The notes: generated by a model not told the origin, from the sequence alone. Counted from the stretch's first letter, positions 11,401-24,030 are shown. The stretch: DNA of 64,000 nt from Euryodendron excelsum (GCA_033060915.1 CM065394.1:19427501-19491500), one strand, 5' to 3'. Numbers and translations are program-made.

Positions 11401-12600
11401 CATCCAACTTCAAAATATAGGACAAAATACTTTGATGGCTATTTAATAATTACGTAGAATGACATTCACATTCCAACCCCCTAATTACTTGGAGAAAGTA
11501 GTGATATACTTCAATGAATAAATTGCAGTTGATGATGGCTTTTACTGCAAAATCCAAAATTGCTCCTAAAAGCTAATCAAATAGGCCTCGTTGGATCCAC
11601 CAATGATATATATAGAGGGAGAGAGACATCTTCACAATAATTTCCATCACAAAACCTATTTCCTACTTCGGTCTCCTTTTCATGAGAATCGTAAAATTCT
11701 AAGAAATACGGACACGTCATTGATAAGTATAGGACACACATTCAAACACTTTTAAACACATTGTAAGTTTGAAGAAAATAATTTGAGATTCTATTGTAAA
11801 ATAAAAACAACCTACTTTAATGTTTAAACCATAGAATACATGGTTTTTAGTTTTAGTTAGTTTTATTTTAGAATTTTTTAAATAAAATATACACATGTAC
11901 GACATATAAAAATGTATATCATTATCTTGTCCCCACTGTGTTGTGTTTTACACGTTCTAAAATTTTTTGTGTCAAGGTGTCCGTATCTTGTCATATTTGT
12001 AGCGCGAATCCATCTTCATGCTTCTTAGCCTAAAATCTATTACATCCTTCACATAAAACAAGATGCAAACTAATTAATGCTTGCTAATACTCCTGCCTTT
12101 GGATTTCCATAAATCCGCCTATTCCCCAACGGCAAATGAAATTTCTGTTTCACAGCCAAAATCAATATAAAAGCACAATTGTCTATATGTGTATTGACTT
12201 GTCTTGAAGTGAACAAATTCATTATCAACTGGTTTATCCCAACACAGATAAAGTTCTTGACATCTCTAAAGAACACAACTTTTCATTTGTGCCATCTCTT
12301 TTATGAAGTTAACCACAGCTAAGAACTTTATCACCAGTACAAGGGGAGGTGCACCCCATGATTGATTGAATATTGAGATCATTACATGTATCTAACTACC
12401 ACCCCATTTGAGCTCTCCAGAGATGCATACAATTTCGTTTATTCAACCTTTTTATAAACATAAATGAGTAAGCTGAGAATATTTTGACCAGTAATTAATT
12501 GAATATTTCTGATCATTGCATAAATCTATTACTCTCCCAAACAAGGTCGAGATGATTTCGAATTCTCCTCCTTAGCATTGTAATTGGCAAAATAGAAATT
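8402..12600. other. Intergenic AT-rich stretch without recognisable gene
   Basis: It contains CT/GA-rich patches (8960-9040), a 20-bp poly(A) run near 9569-9588, a poly(T) run near 10669-10684 and scattered short frames. The longest, on the minus strand at 9213-9491 (92 codons, ending GQFAIMAIKRINQ), shows no motif I recognise and no matching neighbour, so it is not called as a gene. An imperfect inverted pair sharing GTGTCCGTAT (near 11710 and 11978) may mark an old short transposon. Confidence 0.5.
8692..8845 (+). repeat. Dispersed 33-bp direct repeat, 120 bp apart
   Basis: GCAAC(G/C)TGAGCACGTTCTTC followed by AAGGGTMAAAATC occurs at about 8693 and 8813. Further on, at 8918-8957, a 20-bp unit TCTCAGTTAGAGTGAYGTTA is repeated twice in tandem. 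No function is evident. Confidence 0.7.
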
Positions 12601-12616
12601 CTATTTCCAAACACAG

Positions 12617-12806
12617 AAAGTTCTTGAGTTCTCTAAGCTCGCTAAGCTCCATATTTTCAATTTTCTGCTCCAGAAATGCATACTTACGCCATTTTTCTAT
12701 TTGCTGCTGAACACCAGAATTCATTTCAATATAGAACGTATGGAGGTTAAACTAGCCTATAAAGAGTTCACTCAGCTCCTTGAATGATTGTCTATGATCC
12801 TCAATT
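12617..12806 (-). pseudogene. Coding-like remnant, helix-rich, possibly from a type I MADS-box C-terminal region
   Basis: One minus-strand frame reads EDHRQSFKELSELFIG, a stop, then HTFYIEMNSGVQQQIEKWRK and ENMELSELRELKNFL. The spacing of the E/L-rich helix and the MEL-x-EL-x-x-LK pattern recalls the region after the MADS domain in AGL62-like proteins. No MADS domain is visible upstream on the minus strand. Parts of this segment recur in weaker form at 12120-12300 and 12350-12470, which points to local duplication. The family assignment is a guess; the coding-like character is somewhat firmer. Confidence 0.25.
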
Positions 12807-13146
12807 CCTCCTATGGTCTATATGTTGGGAGCAGGGAAAGTCCAAAACATGAAATTGGGTAGAAGTGTAAGGAGCTCTAGAGATGTACGGTTGTGGAAGC
12901 CGCACAGAGCTCCTTTGATTTCAATATTACATATTTTCTATTATATGTTTCTTCCACTTGCTTACAATCACTACATGGTGTCCTTTATATAGGACTATAA
13001 AAGAGTTCTAGTGAATGTATATCTCGAAAACCCAGGTGGCACTTTATATTCCAATACACCTCTACACTTCTCTAAAAGATAAATTTCCCACCCAACATAA
13101 TTATAATCTAGAAAATTTTGGATTACAATTTCCAACACTATACTTC

Positions 13147-13170
13147 ATATATATATATATATATATATAT
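13147..13170 (+). repeat. (AT)n microsatellite
   Basis: A run of twelve AT dinucleotides within AT-rich DNA. Confidence 0.95.
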
Positions 13171-15159
13171 TCTTGCAGCTCATGTTTTACACCATCTGTC
13201 AGAACCATTTTTTAAAGTCAATTACCATCTGTCAGAGCCTTGAACCATGAATACTAATAAGATATCAATAAGCAAACAAGGTTTAAGTGGCTAAACGAGA
13301 GTCTTGTCAAATTTAACATTCTACTGCTGATAATATCCAACACCATGCCTCTCTCTTAATTTATCATGACCTGAATGTTAATTTCTAAGTTTGTGTCTCC
13401 AAACCGTGAAAACCTTCTTGCCTTCGATCTTACATTTTTCACTTCAATCTGAAAAGCATGTTTTTCTTCGTTTATACATTCTGTGATGAGAGAGAACTAG
13501 CCCTCTACAGACTCATCTTATGTACTGGATAACTTTTAGGCCTCTACAGAGAGCATCACTATCATGTGAATTGTCAATATCAATGGAGGTCCATGGAGAA
13601 TTGGTGCCATCTTGCCAGTTTTAACCACCAGTGGCCATATGGACAGTACTACATACACTAATCGTAAGTTGAAGCCGATGCATTTTGTTTCTTGGAAAAA
13701 GCTTTCAAACTGCAACACCTTTGTTGTGTTTTGCATGTATGGTGCTAGAAGCGCCTTGTTTTCTCCATTGAAGGTTGTCAGTCAGCATTGTATTTTCACA
13801 ATGAGTGCTGCCCTAGTCCATATTATAGCTGCTAAGTGAACAAATTTTGGATCATCATGGAATGATGTGCTTAACAATCAGTAGCTAGCTGTTAATGTTT
13901 TTAGTATTTTTAGTATTGACATATTTCGTGGACAAAAACACTATGGTTGTAATTGAATTCTAAAGTATATTTGGGTATAACATATGGAATTGTTGTTTAG
14001 AGTATAAGCTACTGAAGCATACAGAGTTAAAACTTTAGAAGGTTATATCTCTCTAATCAGAAGTGCTACTAAAGTCTTATAAGATATCAATTTGATATAC
14101 TAGAGTTCATAAGATATCAATTTGATATAACTTTTTGAGATCTGTGTCAATCAGAAACGGGTTCTCAAGAGTTAGTATACGACAGTACGATGAGTTACGA
14201 ATTTTGGCATTCTTAATAGGTTTTGAAGTCCCAATTTGTACCAGATTGAAATTGCACTTTGGGAAAACTTCTATTATAAATCGAGTGCAATGGGTTTCTT
14301 TTGAAGGCATCCACATTCCACACATAGATTCAGAGATCACATTGAGAGCTATAGGATGAGCTTTTATTCAGAAAAGTATCTCTAAAGCTCCGAGAGAGTT
14401 GTTTCTATTTCAAGAAGTCATTGTTGCTGGATCTACATCTGTGCTTAAAGGCGTTCAATAGTGTTGCTGATTCGACATTTAATTAAGGCTACTAGGAACC
14501 ATATTGGTGAACTGATACGTACAAAGAGAGCACACCCAACGTTCATAAGAAGCAACACCTGAAAACAAAGAATTCGATAGGGTGGGTAACTATAAGTGTG
14601 AACTTGTAACTTGTTTGACATAGTGCATTGATTTGCTGACTTAGGGTCCTATGGTATATCTCAGTTGGGTTCTGTATGCTAAAATTGTGTTTCTTGTGAT
14701 TGTCTAATTATTTCCGCATATTTGTTTTGACATGTGATTGTTGCATGCATTAGTAAGGGACTAAAATTAATTGTAAGCATCAAATCCATTCTCTAAACCC
14801 TCTCAGATCATAGCATTCTGGCTAAATCTGTGTCTCAAGGATAAAAATAGCTATATGGACTGCATCTTAGAATCTGTAATTCTAAATTTTGGATCTAATT
14901 GAAGCAACCCCTAATTTAATGTCTAGTTGCTATGATCTGGCAACAACCCCTAATATCCCTTAGAACTTTTGTTCAACAAAGCTTCAATTAATGCCCAGTC
15001 GAAGCTCAAGAATGATATATAGAATAAGTTCAACTCAACAAAGACTTTTTTCAACAACTTAGAGTCGATTAAATGGATCATGCTTTACCATCCAAATGCA
15101 TAATCTCAATTAAACCGTAATATAACATGTCTTCCTTTTTTTCTTTTTAATTTATCTCA
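13171..15159. other. Intergenic stretch without supported gene
   Basis: Only short frames occur here (13612-13839 and 14135-14359 on plus), with no recognisable motif. A 21-bp unit ATAAGATATCAATTTGATATA occurs twice, at about 14079 and 14109. Confidence 0.5.
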
Positions 15160-15835
15160 ATCTGAGCTAGCATTACCTTCAATACGGATACTGTCACTCT
15201 TCTCAACCGGGACACTTAGTAGTCTTCATGGTAAGTATCCAAACCATCTTAATCAATTTTTTTCTTTTTTTTTTTTATCTTAGGTAAGTACTACCTCTTA
15301 TCATTTCACGAATTTGTTCACTTCTAATCTTATCTTTCCTAGTTTTACCGCATCCATTTAGCCTCCTCAACTCAACTATATTCATTTTGCTAACATATCT
15401 CTTGATTGAACAACAATTTGAAGCATTCCTCTACTTATTCCATTCTACCTTAATTCTATGAGTAATATTAATAATAATCTGCCCCTCCATTAGTATGAAC
15501 GAGTCTAGTTATGAAACTACTCTTTAATGTTTCTTGGGCTTCAATACTACCTGCCCCTTCATTGGCATTTTGATTTTTACTAAAATTGTATTCTATGTAT
15601 TCAATTTCACTCATATATATCTAAACTTTTTTCATTCTAAAACTGCTACCCAAAGTTTCAACCAAGCAATTTACCGGCCTTTTATTTCATCAATTAAGAT
15701 ATTATCATTAGTAAATGGCGTACATTATGGTACCTCATCTTGTACATATCTAACGAATTCATCAATAAAAGAAATGTCCATTGGTCCTAAACTCTCCCTT
15801 AACTTCATCTTTGTCAATGCAAAGATCACTGCGGT
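15160..15835 (-). mobile_element. LINE (non-LTR, RTE-like) reverse transcriptase 3' remnant
   Basis: Read on the minus strand, the text follows the 3' half of a plant non-LTR reverse transcriptase. IDEFVRYVQDEVP leads to CTPFTNDNILIDEI, the position of the usual WCMLFADDIVLIDE box. Then come MEGQIIINITHRIKVEWNK, SKMNIVELRRLNGCGKTRKD and KIRSEQIREMIRGSTYL. The catalytic FADD is FTND (FTND codons at 15704-15715), and several stops and frameshifts interrupt it, so it is inactive. The 5' half, the endonuclease and a poly(A) tail are not visible: it is a truncated old insertion. Upstream of 15835 the homology fades. Confidence 0.75.
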
Positions 15836-18376
15836 CTAATTCCACAATAAAAAGAAAATCTACTCCCTCTAATCTCTTCCCACTACCACTTGCTTCTAAC
15901 ATTAAGTTCCTTATAGGATTTTCATTCAATGACTTCCAAAATAACTTCTTCATCTCCATTTGATTTCATATTCTTGCATCAATCTTGTGGACTCCCTAAA
16001 AACTTCCATTGTTATTCATTTAACCCATTCACTCATCTTATTCCGTGTTACATTGGTCTCATCTTCCACCTTCCAATCCGTTAATGGTTCATTGCTTTCA
16101 TACAATGCCATAAGGCATCTAAACTTTGTATAGAATAATTAAGCACATGAATAAACACTCAAAAAGGCAAATAGATAACAACAATTAACAGCCCTATTGT
16201 TAAAGCATTCCAGAGTCAGACGACAATCTTGTTGCTTCCAGTAGTATTGTGTTGTTTGCAAGAAGAATAATATTCTAATAGTGTTCCTTTCGATGATCCC
16301 AAATCATATGGCTAGTTGGTTTGTTGTTTGGTTTATCTTATTGTGAGTTAGCTTGATATTGCCTATGTTGTTTATTTGATTAACCAATTCGTTTTTGCAC
16401 CTCGCTCTACCGAGTGTGCTGCTTTATTATGCATCTTACGCTATATTTGTGGTACCATCTTTCAGAACTTATTATTGTATTCTGATTCCTTTTTAATTCT
16501 TAGGACCTATGCAAATACTTTGAAGAGGAAATTATAGCTGTTTGATGATTAAAACAGTGACAAACTAGTGGATTCAACACAATCATAAGAGCAAAACAGG
16601 TTTCTAGATTCTTTTGACTTTTTATATTTATTCTTGTTGAGTCGTGGTAGGCCCCATAGGGGGACTGCTTTGGAGAGAAACAGGTGTTCATGAATTGACA
16701 ACAAAGTCCATGAATGTCACTCTTTCCAAGCAGTACTATTAGTGTAGTGTAATACCAACTATACAACAAGTGTCACACAATTTGACAGAAGAAATGTGAA
16801 AAATAAGTTGGAAGTGCAGAAAGAAGAACAGTTACTGAATCGATAATATAATATTAAACAGAGCCATATAAAGAAGATGACTCTGTTAGAAATACAGCAA
16901 CATAGCCTACATTACTGCCACACAACCTATATTGCTGCTGCACACAAATTTTGACTTGGAGCCGCACAGCCATTCCAATGTAAATCTGGACAGATGCTCT
17001 AAATTGATTTGGGTTTTATTTTTTGTCTGTGTGAAGTCTGACACTTCTAGACTTTGGTTTTGTGTTCTTCTATAGTCAATCTAATGCAAGAGATAAAGCA
17101 AGCTTCTGCATATAGCAATACTATTTGTCTTCATTTTTAACAGACTCCAAGTAACTGAAATTAGGGACCGAAGCTAATTGAATAGAGCTGAACAGAGTTA
17201 TCTTTATGAGATATTACTTTTGAAGATTCTCATGGTATAATTTTCAGCGTTTCAGCTCTAATCGTTGGAGAGAGAAGAGAGAGTGCAGAAAGAAGGTGCT
17301 TACCAAAAGTGTGTGAATCAATGATATAATGTTAAACAAAGCCACTTGAAGCAGATGACATCAAGTAAATGAAACTAGGGACTGAGGTTTATTGAACAGA
17401 GTTTATGATATACTACTTTTGAAGATTCTCATGGTCATTTTTTATACAGCCTCTGTTAGTCCACAGAAAAAGGGTAATTTTCATGGTTTCAGCTCTATGG
17501 TTTGGATTTTTTTTTTTTTTTTTTTTTTGTGGGGTGGGGGGATTGGTTTCACAACTCGAGCAGTAACTTTAAATGAGAATTTATACAATTTTGAATAATA
17601 TTTTAAAAAACATATTTAATTCCATTTTTTTAACTTTTTGATATGCAAAATTATTAATTAAATCTTTAGCTTTAAGATTTGCTAACATGTCATTTTCATG
17701 GTATAACTAATCCACTTCATTTTTATTGTGATATAGTCGATCTTAGATAAGATATTATTAATTTTTGTTTTGAAAAACTTCTTTTTACAGAATTAACTGT
17801 TACAGAATTTGTCAATAATATTACATAAGTAATGGATTCATTTTAAAAAAATTTAGTCCTTTTATATAATTTTGTAAGTCAATTGGAGTGCTTTCTTTTG
17901 TTTTTTGAAACTTCTTTTGAAACTTTAAGCCCTTAAAACAAATCTAAATAATCAATATCAGAAGAACTGTTATCTTTAAAGTTATATTCGAATTAAAACA
18001 ATATTATTTTAGAATTGTCAACATCTAGTTATTTTAATTTTCAAAATTAAATACAAAACCAACAATATTTTCGTACATTTAAATTGCCAAACCTACTTTG
18101 AATTGAAAAAATTGCTTGATTTACTATTGATAAGGAAAATTACCTCATCAAGCAAATTGATTTTCAATTTGAGACTTTGTGTTTGTCCTGGAGAGAGAAT
18201 TATATGGGTTTAAACTTCATTTGTTTTCAACGAGATTTCTTCAATTCTATTGAGTTTCTTTTGTAGCTTACAGCAGTTTTTCATTTTTCTTTTTCTCTTC
18301 TCTCTTTTTTTCTCTTTTTTTTCCCACTTGCATTTGTTAGTGATATTTATGGGCTTTGATTAATCAATAAATGTAG
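15836..18376. other. Intergenic or ancient intron-like AT-rich DNA
   Basis: No supported gene. It holds a T-run of about 20 at 17509-17528 and a T/C-rich stretch at 18230-18320. The latter looks like the pyrimidine-rich end of an intron in front of the WD40 exon at 18377. Confidence 0.5.
17150..17500 (+). repeat. Imperfect direct duplication of about 110-130 bp
   Basis: AGTAACTGAAATTAGGGACC at 17151 and AGTAAATGAAACTAGGGACT at 17364 start two copies. Both share TTACTTTTGAAGATTCTCATGG-like text and a GTTTCAGCTCT end. A related start (AATATAATATTAAACAGAGCC) lies near 16845. Confidence 0.65.
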
Positions 18377-19130
18377 GTTATCTACGAGTGTTTGACTACA
18401 AAAATGAACTGATATGTGGTGGCAAAAGCTATTTTGATGCTCTATTATGTTGCGCCTGGAGGTGAGAACCTTTTGCGGTTTTCCTTCCACAAGAGATTAC
18501 TCTATGTTTACTCCTTTGGCCTTTTCTATTTTCCTTGATTTTTCATTCTTTTTACAAAATGATACTGCTTTTCCTAGATGATCTCTTAAGATTAGCTATT
18601 AAACCCATGTCAAGAGCAAGAATCAAAATTTCGTTTCGAGTGGTCATTTCAGTTGGCTCGAAAACAGAAACGTTTTAGAAACATTTCAGAAATATTTCAA
18701 AATGTTTTGAAAACATTTCAAAAGTGACAAATATTAAAATAGTAAAATACAATCATTTGTAGAAAAATTCTACAACATTTATAAAAAATTTAAATTCAGG
18801 TTAATACAGCTTATTATTTTGGTATATATCACTGTATTTTGGTGTATTTTTCTACGTTCCGGTGTGTATTAATTGTAATAATAGTATTTTGTTATTCTAC
18901 TAGTGTTTCGTTTCAGTATCTTAAAAAACGGAAACGTTTCGACTGATTCAATAGAAACAAATAAAAACTTTATTCCTTGTTCAAGAGAATAGTATAACTA
19001 ACACCAAATGCAACTCAACAGCAGGGATGGAAAATATATTTTGACTGGAGGTGAAGATGATCCAGTTCAAGTTTGGAGAAAGGAAGCTCGGAAAGTTATA
19101 GCATGGGTGAGGGAGACAAATCATGTTGTG
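18377..19130 (+). pseudogene. Two exons of a WD40 gene related to WDR20/DMWD (plant creC-like), disrupted
   Basis: The first exon (18377-18461) follows a TGTAG acceptor and encodes YLRVFDYKNELICGGKSYFD then ALLCCAW, ending at the donor AG|GTGAGA. The second starts at 19025 after CAACAGCAG and encodes DGKYILTGGEDDPVQVW then ARKVIAW. These match the WD-repeat block of plant WDR20/DMWD-like proteins, where WSMDGKYILTGGEDD is typical. Directly after IAW one base is missing: GTGAGGGAG would read GEG only in the shifted frame, so translation leaves the family pattern. No other exon of the gene was found on either side. WD repeats form a beta-propeller scaffold; in animals this family serves the USP12/USP46 deubiquitinases. 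This is a gene fragment, not a working locus. Confidence 0.75.
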
Positions 19131-19269
19131 TATTTGTTGTATATGTCCTTGGTAGAGGATATGGGTGAACCTACTGAAAACCCAAAAAATAGGATGCCTT
19201 ACTAAATTAGTTTTTGCCGTTTACTCTCATATTTAAGTTTCATGATTTTACTAAATTAGTCTATGGGGG

Positions 19270-20200
19270 TTATGGGTTATACGCACCGGACTCTTAATTT
19301 GAGAATTAGAGCATTTTTTCCATTTCAGGACACTTTACATTTCCAAGTGTTGATGGTTTAAAAATTTTTAAACAAGCTCAAAACCACGTCAAACTTGACA
19401 TGATGTAAGATCTAAGTACGGGTGACGCGTGAAATCGAATGCTATGGTTGCTGGAATTTGGTTTGAGAGTTAGCGTTTTTACCATTTTAAGATACTTTAC
19501 CTTAAGTTAAGGGGTTTTACAGTTTAAAATTCCCCAATGAGCTTGAAACCATGTCAAATTTGGTAAGCAACATAATCTAGGCACGAATGACATGTAGAAA
19601 CTGACGGCATATTCGCTAGACTCTTAATTTGAGAAGGATTTTTCACATTTTTGGACACGTTATCTTTTGAAGTTAAAGTTTAGAGATTTCACAATTCAAA
19701 AATTCCCCAACGGGCTCAAAACCGCGTTAAACTTAACAAGGAAGACAAAATAAAAACCATAACCCCCAGTACAATCCAAACACGAATGACGTATAAAAAT
19801 AAAACATATGATTTCCAGACTCCTTGTTTGAGAGTTAGAAAATTTTTCTCATTTTAGGACACTTTATGTTCTCAATAGTTTAAGGTTTCGGGACTTTATG
19901 GTTAAAAAAATTCCCAAAGAGGCTGAGAACCATTCAAACTTGGCACACATCATGGTCTAGGCACTAGTAACATGTGAGAATAAAAGGCATGGTCATCAGA
20001 CTCCCGGTTTGAGACTCAGAACAATTTGTTTTCACTTTAGGACACTTTACCTTTTAAAGTTTAAGTTTTAAAGGTTTACGGTTCAAAATTTCCAAACGAG
20101 TTTAGAACTATGTCAAACTTGACACGTAGCATGATCTAGAAATGGGTAACGTGTGGCAACGAATAACACGGTTGCCGAACTCCCAATTTGAGAGTTAAAG
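19270..20200 (+). repeat. Imperfect tandem repeat, five copies of 160-205 bp
   Basis: The key word GGACACTTTA (or variants) recurs at about 19328, 19491, 19654, 19858 and 20041. Each copy continues with a TTTAAGG-like block, AAAATTCCCMAACGAGCTYRRAACC, GTCAAACTTGRCA, an ATGATCTAGGCACG-like block and CAGACTCCCAATTTGAGAGTTAGA. Identity is moderate, so the array is old. It follows the WD40 fragment and could be satellite-like expansion inside its former intron. Confidence 0.8.
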
Positions 20201-20292
20201 CACAAAGTCTATTTCATTATTTGTTAAATTTATTTGAAAATATTATTAGAACATTATATTTATGATTCTAGGATGGTGTTTTAGTAAGTTAG

Positions 20293-20475
20293 CTTAGTTT
20301 TGGGCCTTCAAAACTCAAGTTGGTAGAAGAACTTCTTGTTAGCATGAACCTACAGTTAAAAGTGAATGAAGAACTATTGAGTCCAAAATTTCATAAACTT
20401 TTTATTGAAATTATGAGAATAGCTAATGCTTTTTTAGAAAGGCACGTCAAGGCAATAGAACTGTTAGAGAATTAA
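20293..20475 (+). pseudogene. Unidentified exon-like frame
   Basis: A 61-codon frame follows a possible TTAG acceptor and reads LSFGPSKLKLVEELLVSMNL, a helical stretch, KLFIEIMRIANAFLERHVK and AIELLEN before a stop. The amphipathic, low-complexity-free composition looks like real protein rather than chance AT-rich text, but I do not recognise the family. It lies 1.2 kb downstream of the WD40 fragment on the same strand, and need not belong to it. Confidence 0.3.
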
Positions 20476-20504
20476 TTAGATGACACGTTGATCAAAAATC
20501 TTGT

Positions 20505-20556
20505 GATGTAAATTATAACTTTGCTTTTTTGATGTAAATTATAGCTTTGCTTTTTT
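20505..20556 (+). repeat. 26-bp tandem duplication
   Basis: GATGTAAATTATARCTTTGC plus TTTTTT occurs twice with one difference. Confidence 0.9.
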
Positions 20557-21680
20557 CCGAAATTAAGTAGCGTAATTGATTTTGAGTCTTATTTTCCTAA
20601 AGAGCTCTTTTTCATATCTAACAGGTAAAGTTTAAAAAATTTTGGAAATTTTAAAAGTTAGGGCAGGGTAATGGTTAAGCTAGAGAGAGAGGGGGAGGCT
20701 ACTTGGATGCACTGTGCAGACAGCAGAACTAGTAACCTGCTTTTTGGAATTCTGTGACCAAGAGTCCCACAAAACTGAAGGAGTTTGGTTTGTCCAGATC
20801 CAAACCTAAGGAAGAGTGACAACAATAGACATTTGTCATACCCAACACTTCAATCACTAGTGACCTTTACCTTTGAATGGATATCATAATTAGCTTCTCA
20901 CTTTTGCACCACATTTGTTCAAATTAGAGCTCCTGTGGGAGACCCCCCAAAGCCAAGTGTCTAGATTTAACTCTCCACTCCATACATAGTACATCACTAT
21001 GGACCTCTCAATCAGTTCGAGGTTGCGTAGCTTCAGGACAAAACAATCTTTTTGTCGCGCATAGGATATAATAGAATAATATAGCTTTTTATGTACAACT
21101 TCTCTTTATATATCTACAGATCTAGAAACAATTTTCACAACCACACATGTAGAAAAGAAAGAGGTACGTAGATAGCCGTTTGATTGTTAATTTAATTCTT
21201 TATCATAATCGTCTTATAATTGTCTTCCTTTAGCTCCAAAAGTATACGTGTTGATGTGTCTTGTAATCTTAAAAACAAGAAATTTCAAGAGAATAAAACA
21301 TGTAAGGCCTATTATTCTACAAGCTACTCACAAAAAGATTTGTTAGACACTCTATGTATAGAGATTTTCTAACGGAGTATAAAGGATGTATCACCCAATC
21401 CTATAGTTGAGACTCGGAGAGTGTTACCTTTGCATTTCGATCTGCAAGTTGATGTCACTCCTCCAAATCCACCCGAAGAATTTTGGACATTCTGAAAATA
21501 GAGAAAAGATGAATTTAAAATCATTGATTAAAATATGCAATCTAGGACCATAATTAATTGTGATCAGTAGTTTTAAAAGAATGTTCAGATGTAGAAACAC
21601 AAAAACATAAAGTTCGAAAGATGCAGAAACAAACCCAGATGCTCATAGAAGAACATATGAATACGGGCTTGTCATCAACG

Positions 21681-21716
<36 letters not shown>

Positions 21717-24030
21717 GCTAATTAGGGATAAGATGGAATGATACTAATGAGAATTCTTGTTGGTTCTGATAAGTAGTCTCAGAAATATGTTTAGATGTAA
21801 TTATACACCACATAAAGTTCCAAGATATGAAAATATTTCCAGAGAGAGAGAGAGGGAGAGAGAGGCCTTGAACCTGCAACTTTCTTTTTTCCCATTCTGG
21901 TCTTCAATTCTGGTGCTTTCCCGGAAACTTTTCCATTCAAAGAAAATTTGAGATTCTGAGGATACACCCAAGAAAGAATAAAAGCCAGCATTCTTAAAAG
22001 AGACCGAACATACTGCATCCTCACGGCCAAAACAAAAACAAAGGCTAAAAGTTCAAGCAAATTGTCAATATTTGTGATCCCTCAAAGGACAAGATTAATG
22101 AAAAGTGAAGCAACAAATCCGGAAAAGAAAGATCACAGCAACAATATCACTAGTACACATGCATAGCGTACTGTAGAAAATCAGAAGTTTTGTACAGATG
22201 ATACCTTTTACGGTATATCTATGTGGATATATATACACGTAACAGTGTTGTTGATAGTAATTCTGACAGAGCGAGAGAGAGACGGGGAGAGGGGGAGAGG
22301 GAGAGAGAGAAAGAGAGAGAGAGATAGAGCTTCCTAATCCTAATCGTAGGCAGGTTCATGCTTGGAAAAGGTGGTTACCTAGTTGGATTGTGTGTGGCAC
22401 AGTTGCGTGATCTAATTGCAGAGGTTTTGGTGGTAGACTGTTTGTTTTGTGTACGGAGTTAGTCCTTTATTTGATTTTAAAAACAATGTGATAATTTATT
22501 TGATAACTGAACCTTTTGTTATAATTATCACGAAACTCTGTCGAGGAAAAAACAAAATCTAGTTATTAGATAGCGTTAGATGTTCTGTAGTAATCTTATT
22601 AAATAATTATACGTGTAATATAAATATATTAATATTTTAAATTTATGGTATAGTTAAAAGATTTTTAAGTAAAAATATTATCAAAATTTGATAGGTATTT
22701 TTTTAAAAGTCTTTCCGTTACATTATAAATTTAAGATTTGATATAAATTACTATCTAGCACTCAATACTACTTAACTATTGAACTATTTTTCCTCTGAAG
22801 GAGAAACTTGTTTCATTGTAAACTCGGTTTTAAAACGTAGAAAAAACTCTTATAAAATTTTTGAAAAAACATTTAGGAAACAAACCTCGATATGATTTTG
22901 AAACTCTAACATAATTTAAAAAACTTGCCATAAATTCTTAAAAATTATTGTGTAAACTCTCTAAAAGTTAGTTTCTCATAATTTTTAATATTTTTCACAC
23001 TCAAATATCTATATATTTTTCTTTCCAAGATTAAGACCAATTTTTTCTTTGATTTGGTAAAGAGAAATTAAATGGAATTTTAAAGTGTAATTGAAAATAT
23101 AAATGAGTTTAGGCTTGTTTCAGATAGAGAATTTATTATTTTTATATTCATATTATAGGACTGATAATGTTATGAGAGATTATGACATTAGAAGAATATA
23201 AGAAAATATAAATAAATATTCAAATGTCATGATTTTTGTCCTAAAAAGATAAATTAAAGCTATTTGAATAGAAAACTTTGCTATTTTGAATTGGAGAAAA
23301 AAATTACAAAAATTATACGAGAATAATTTAAGAAAATATTAAAAGAAAACTATAATTTCTTTGAATATTAGGTAAACTTTCCAATATTGACATGAGATAC
23401 ATGGGTTTTAATACAAATTTACTTATAAAGAAAGAAGTTTAATTTTGATACTCTAATAGTGTAGAATTTTTTTACAAAAGTGAGTACCAGAATACGACAT
23501 ATATCCATGATCTTTACTTCTTTATGTTGTACTAAATTTCAAAAAACGCGTGTTGTACTCGGATGCACTGTTTGTGTAAAAATATTTTACATTATCAATA
23601 TATCAAAACTAAAATCGAAAGAATATATGGTAAAAGTTTCTAGATTCACGGATAGATCAAAACACGCGGCCCCGCTCGTGTAAATAAATTTTATAATATC
23701 AGTGGATTAAAATTAATGAGGCAATGAGTTTTTATGTAATCTCGATTGTAAAAATGCACTAAAAATTAGGAGTAGCTATGGTGAGAGCTTGATAGACTCG
23801 CTCAAGTCAACTCATAAATTATAGAGTTTAAAATTTTTTTTAAGTCCGATTAATTTAATAACAGGTTTGAAAATTGTCTTTGAAATTTAATCCGGTCTGG
23901 TGTGAAATATATATAAAATCATATAATTTAATATTTTAATATTTTATATATATAATTAAATTTTATGTTATTCAATATTATTTATAGAGAAGAGAATGGG
24001 TGGGCTTGAAAATGTAATTTTTTTAAGGAG
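20557..24030. other. AT-rich intergenic DNA with GA-rich microsatellites
   Basis: No supported gene. GA-rich tracts lie at 21680-21716, 21841-21865 and 22270-22326. The rest, especially 22470-24030, is very AT-rich and has no coding signal. Frames here (for example 21791-22060 minus) overlap the GA tracts and look accidental. Confidence 0.5.
22244..22463 (+). repeat. Direct duplicate, left copy (with 25440-25637)
   Basis: Both copies share, in order, TTGATAGTAAT, a GA-rich tract, CCTAATCCTRATC, TCATGCTTKGAAAA, GTTACCTAG, GCGTGATCTARTTGCAG and TGTACGGAGTT. This copy has the longer GA tract. The copies lie 3.2 kb apart in the same orientation. The interval holds the MITE/MULE nest and AT-rich DNA. 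Confidence 0.8.

Noticed and set aside
13612..14359. Plus-strand frames of 74-75 codons
   Set aside because: No motif, no splice context and no relation to neighbouring features; both have shadow frames of equal length on the other strand.
23480..23683. 67-codon frame with a CTVCVKIFYI segment
   Set aside because: Lies in very AT-rich DNA with no homologue recognised and no supporting signals.
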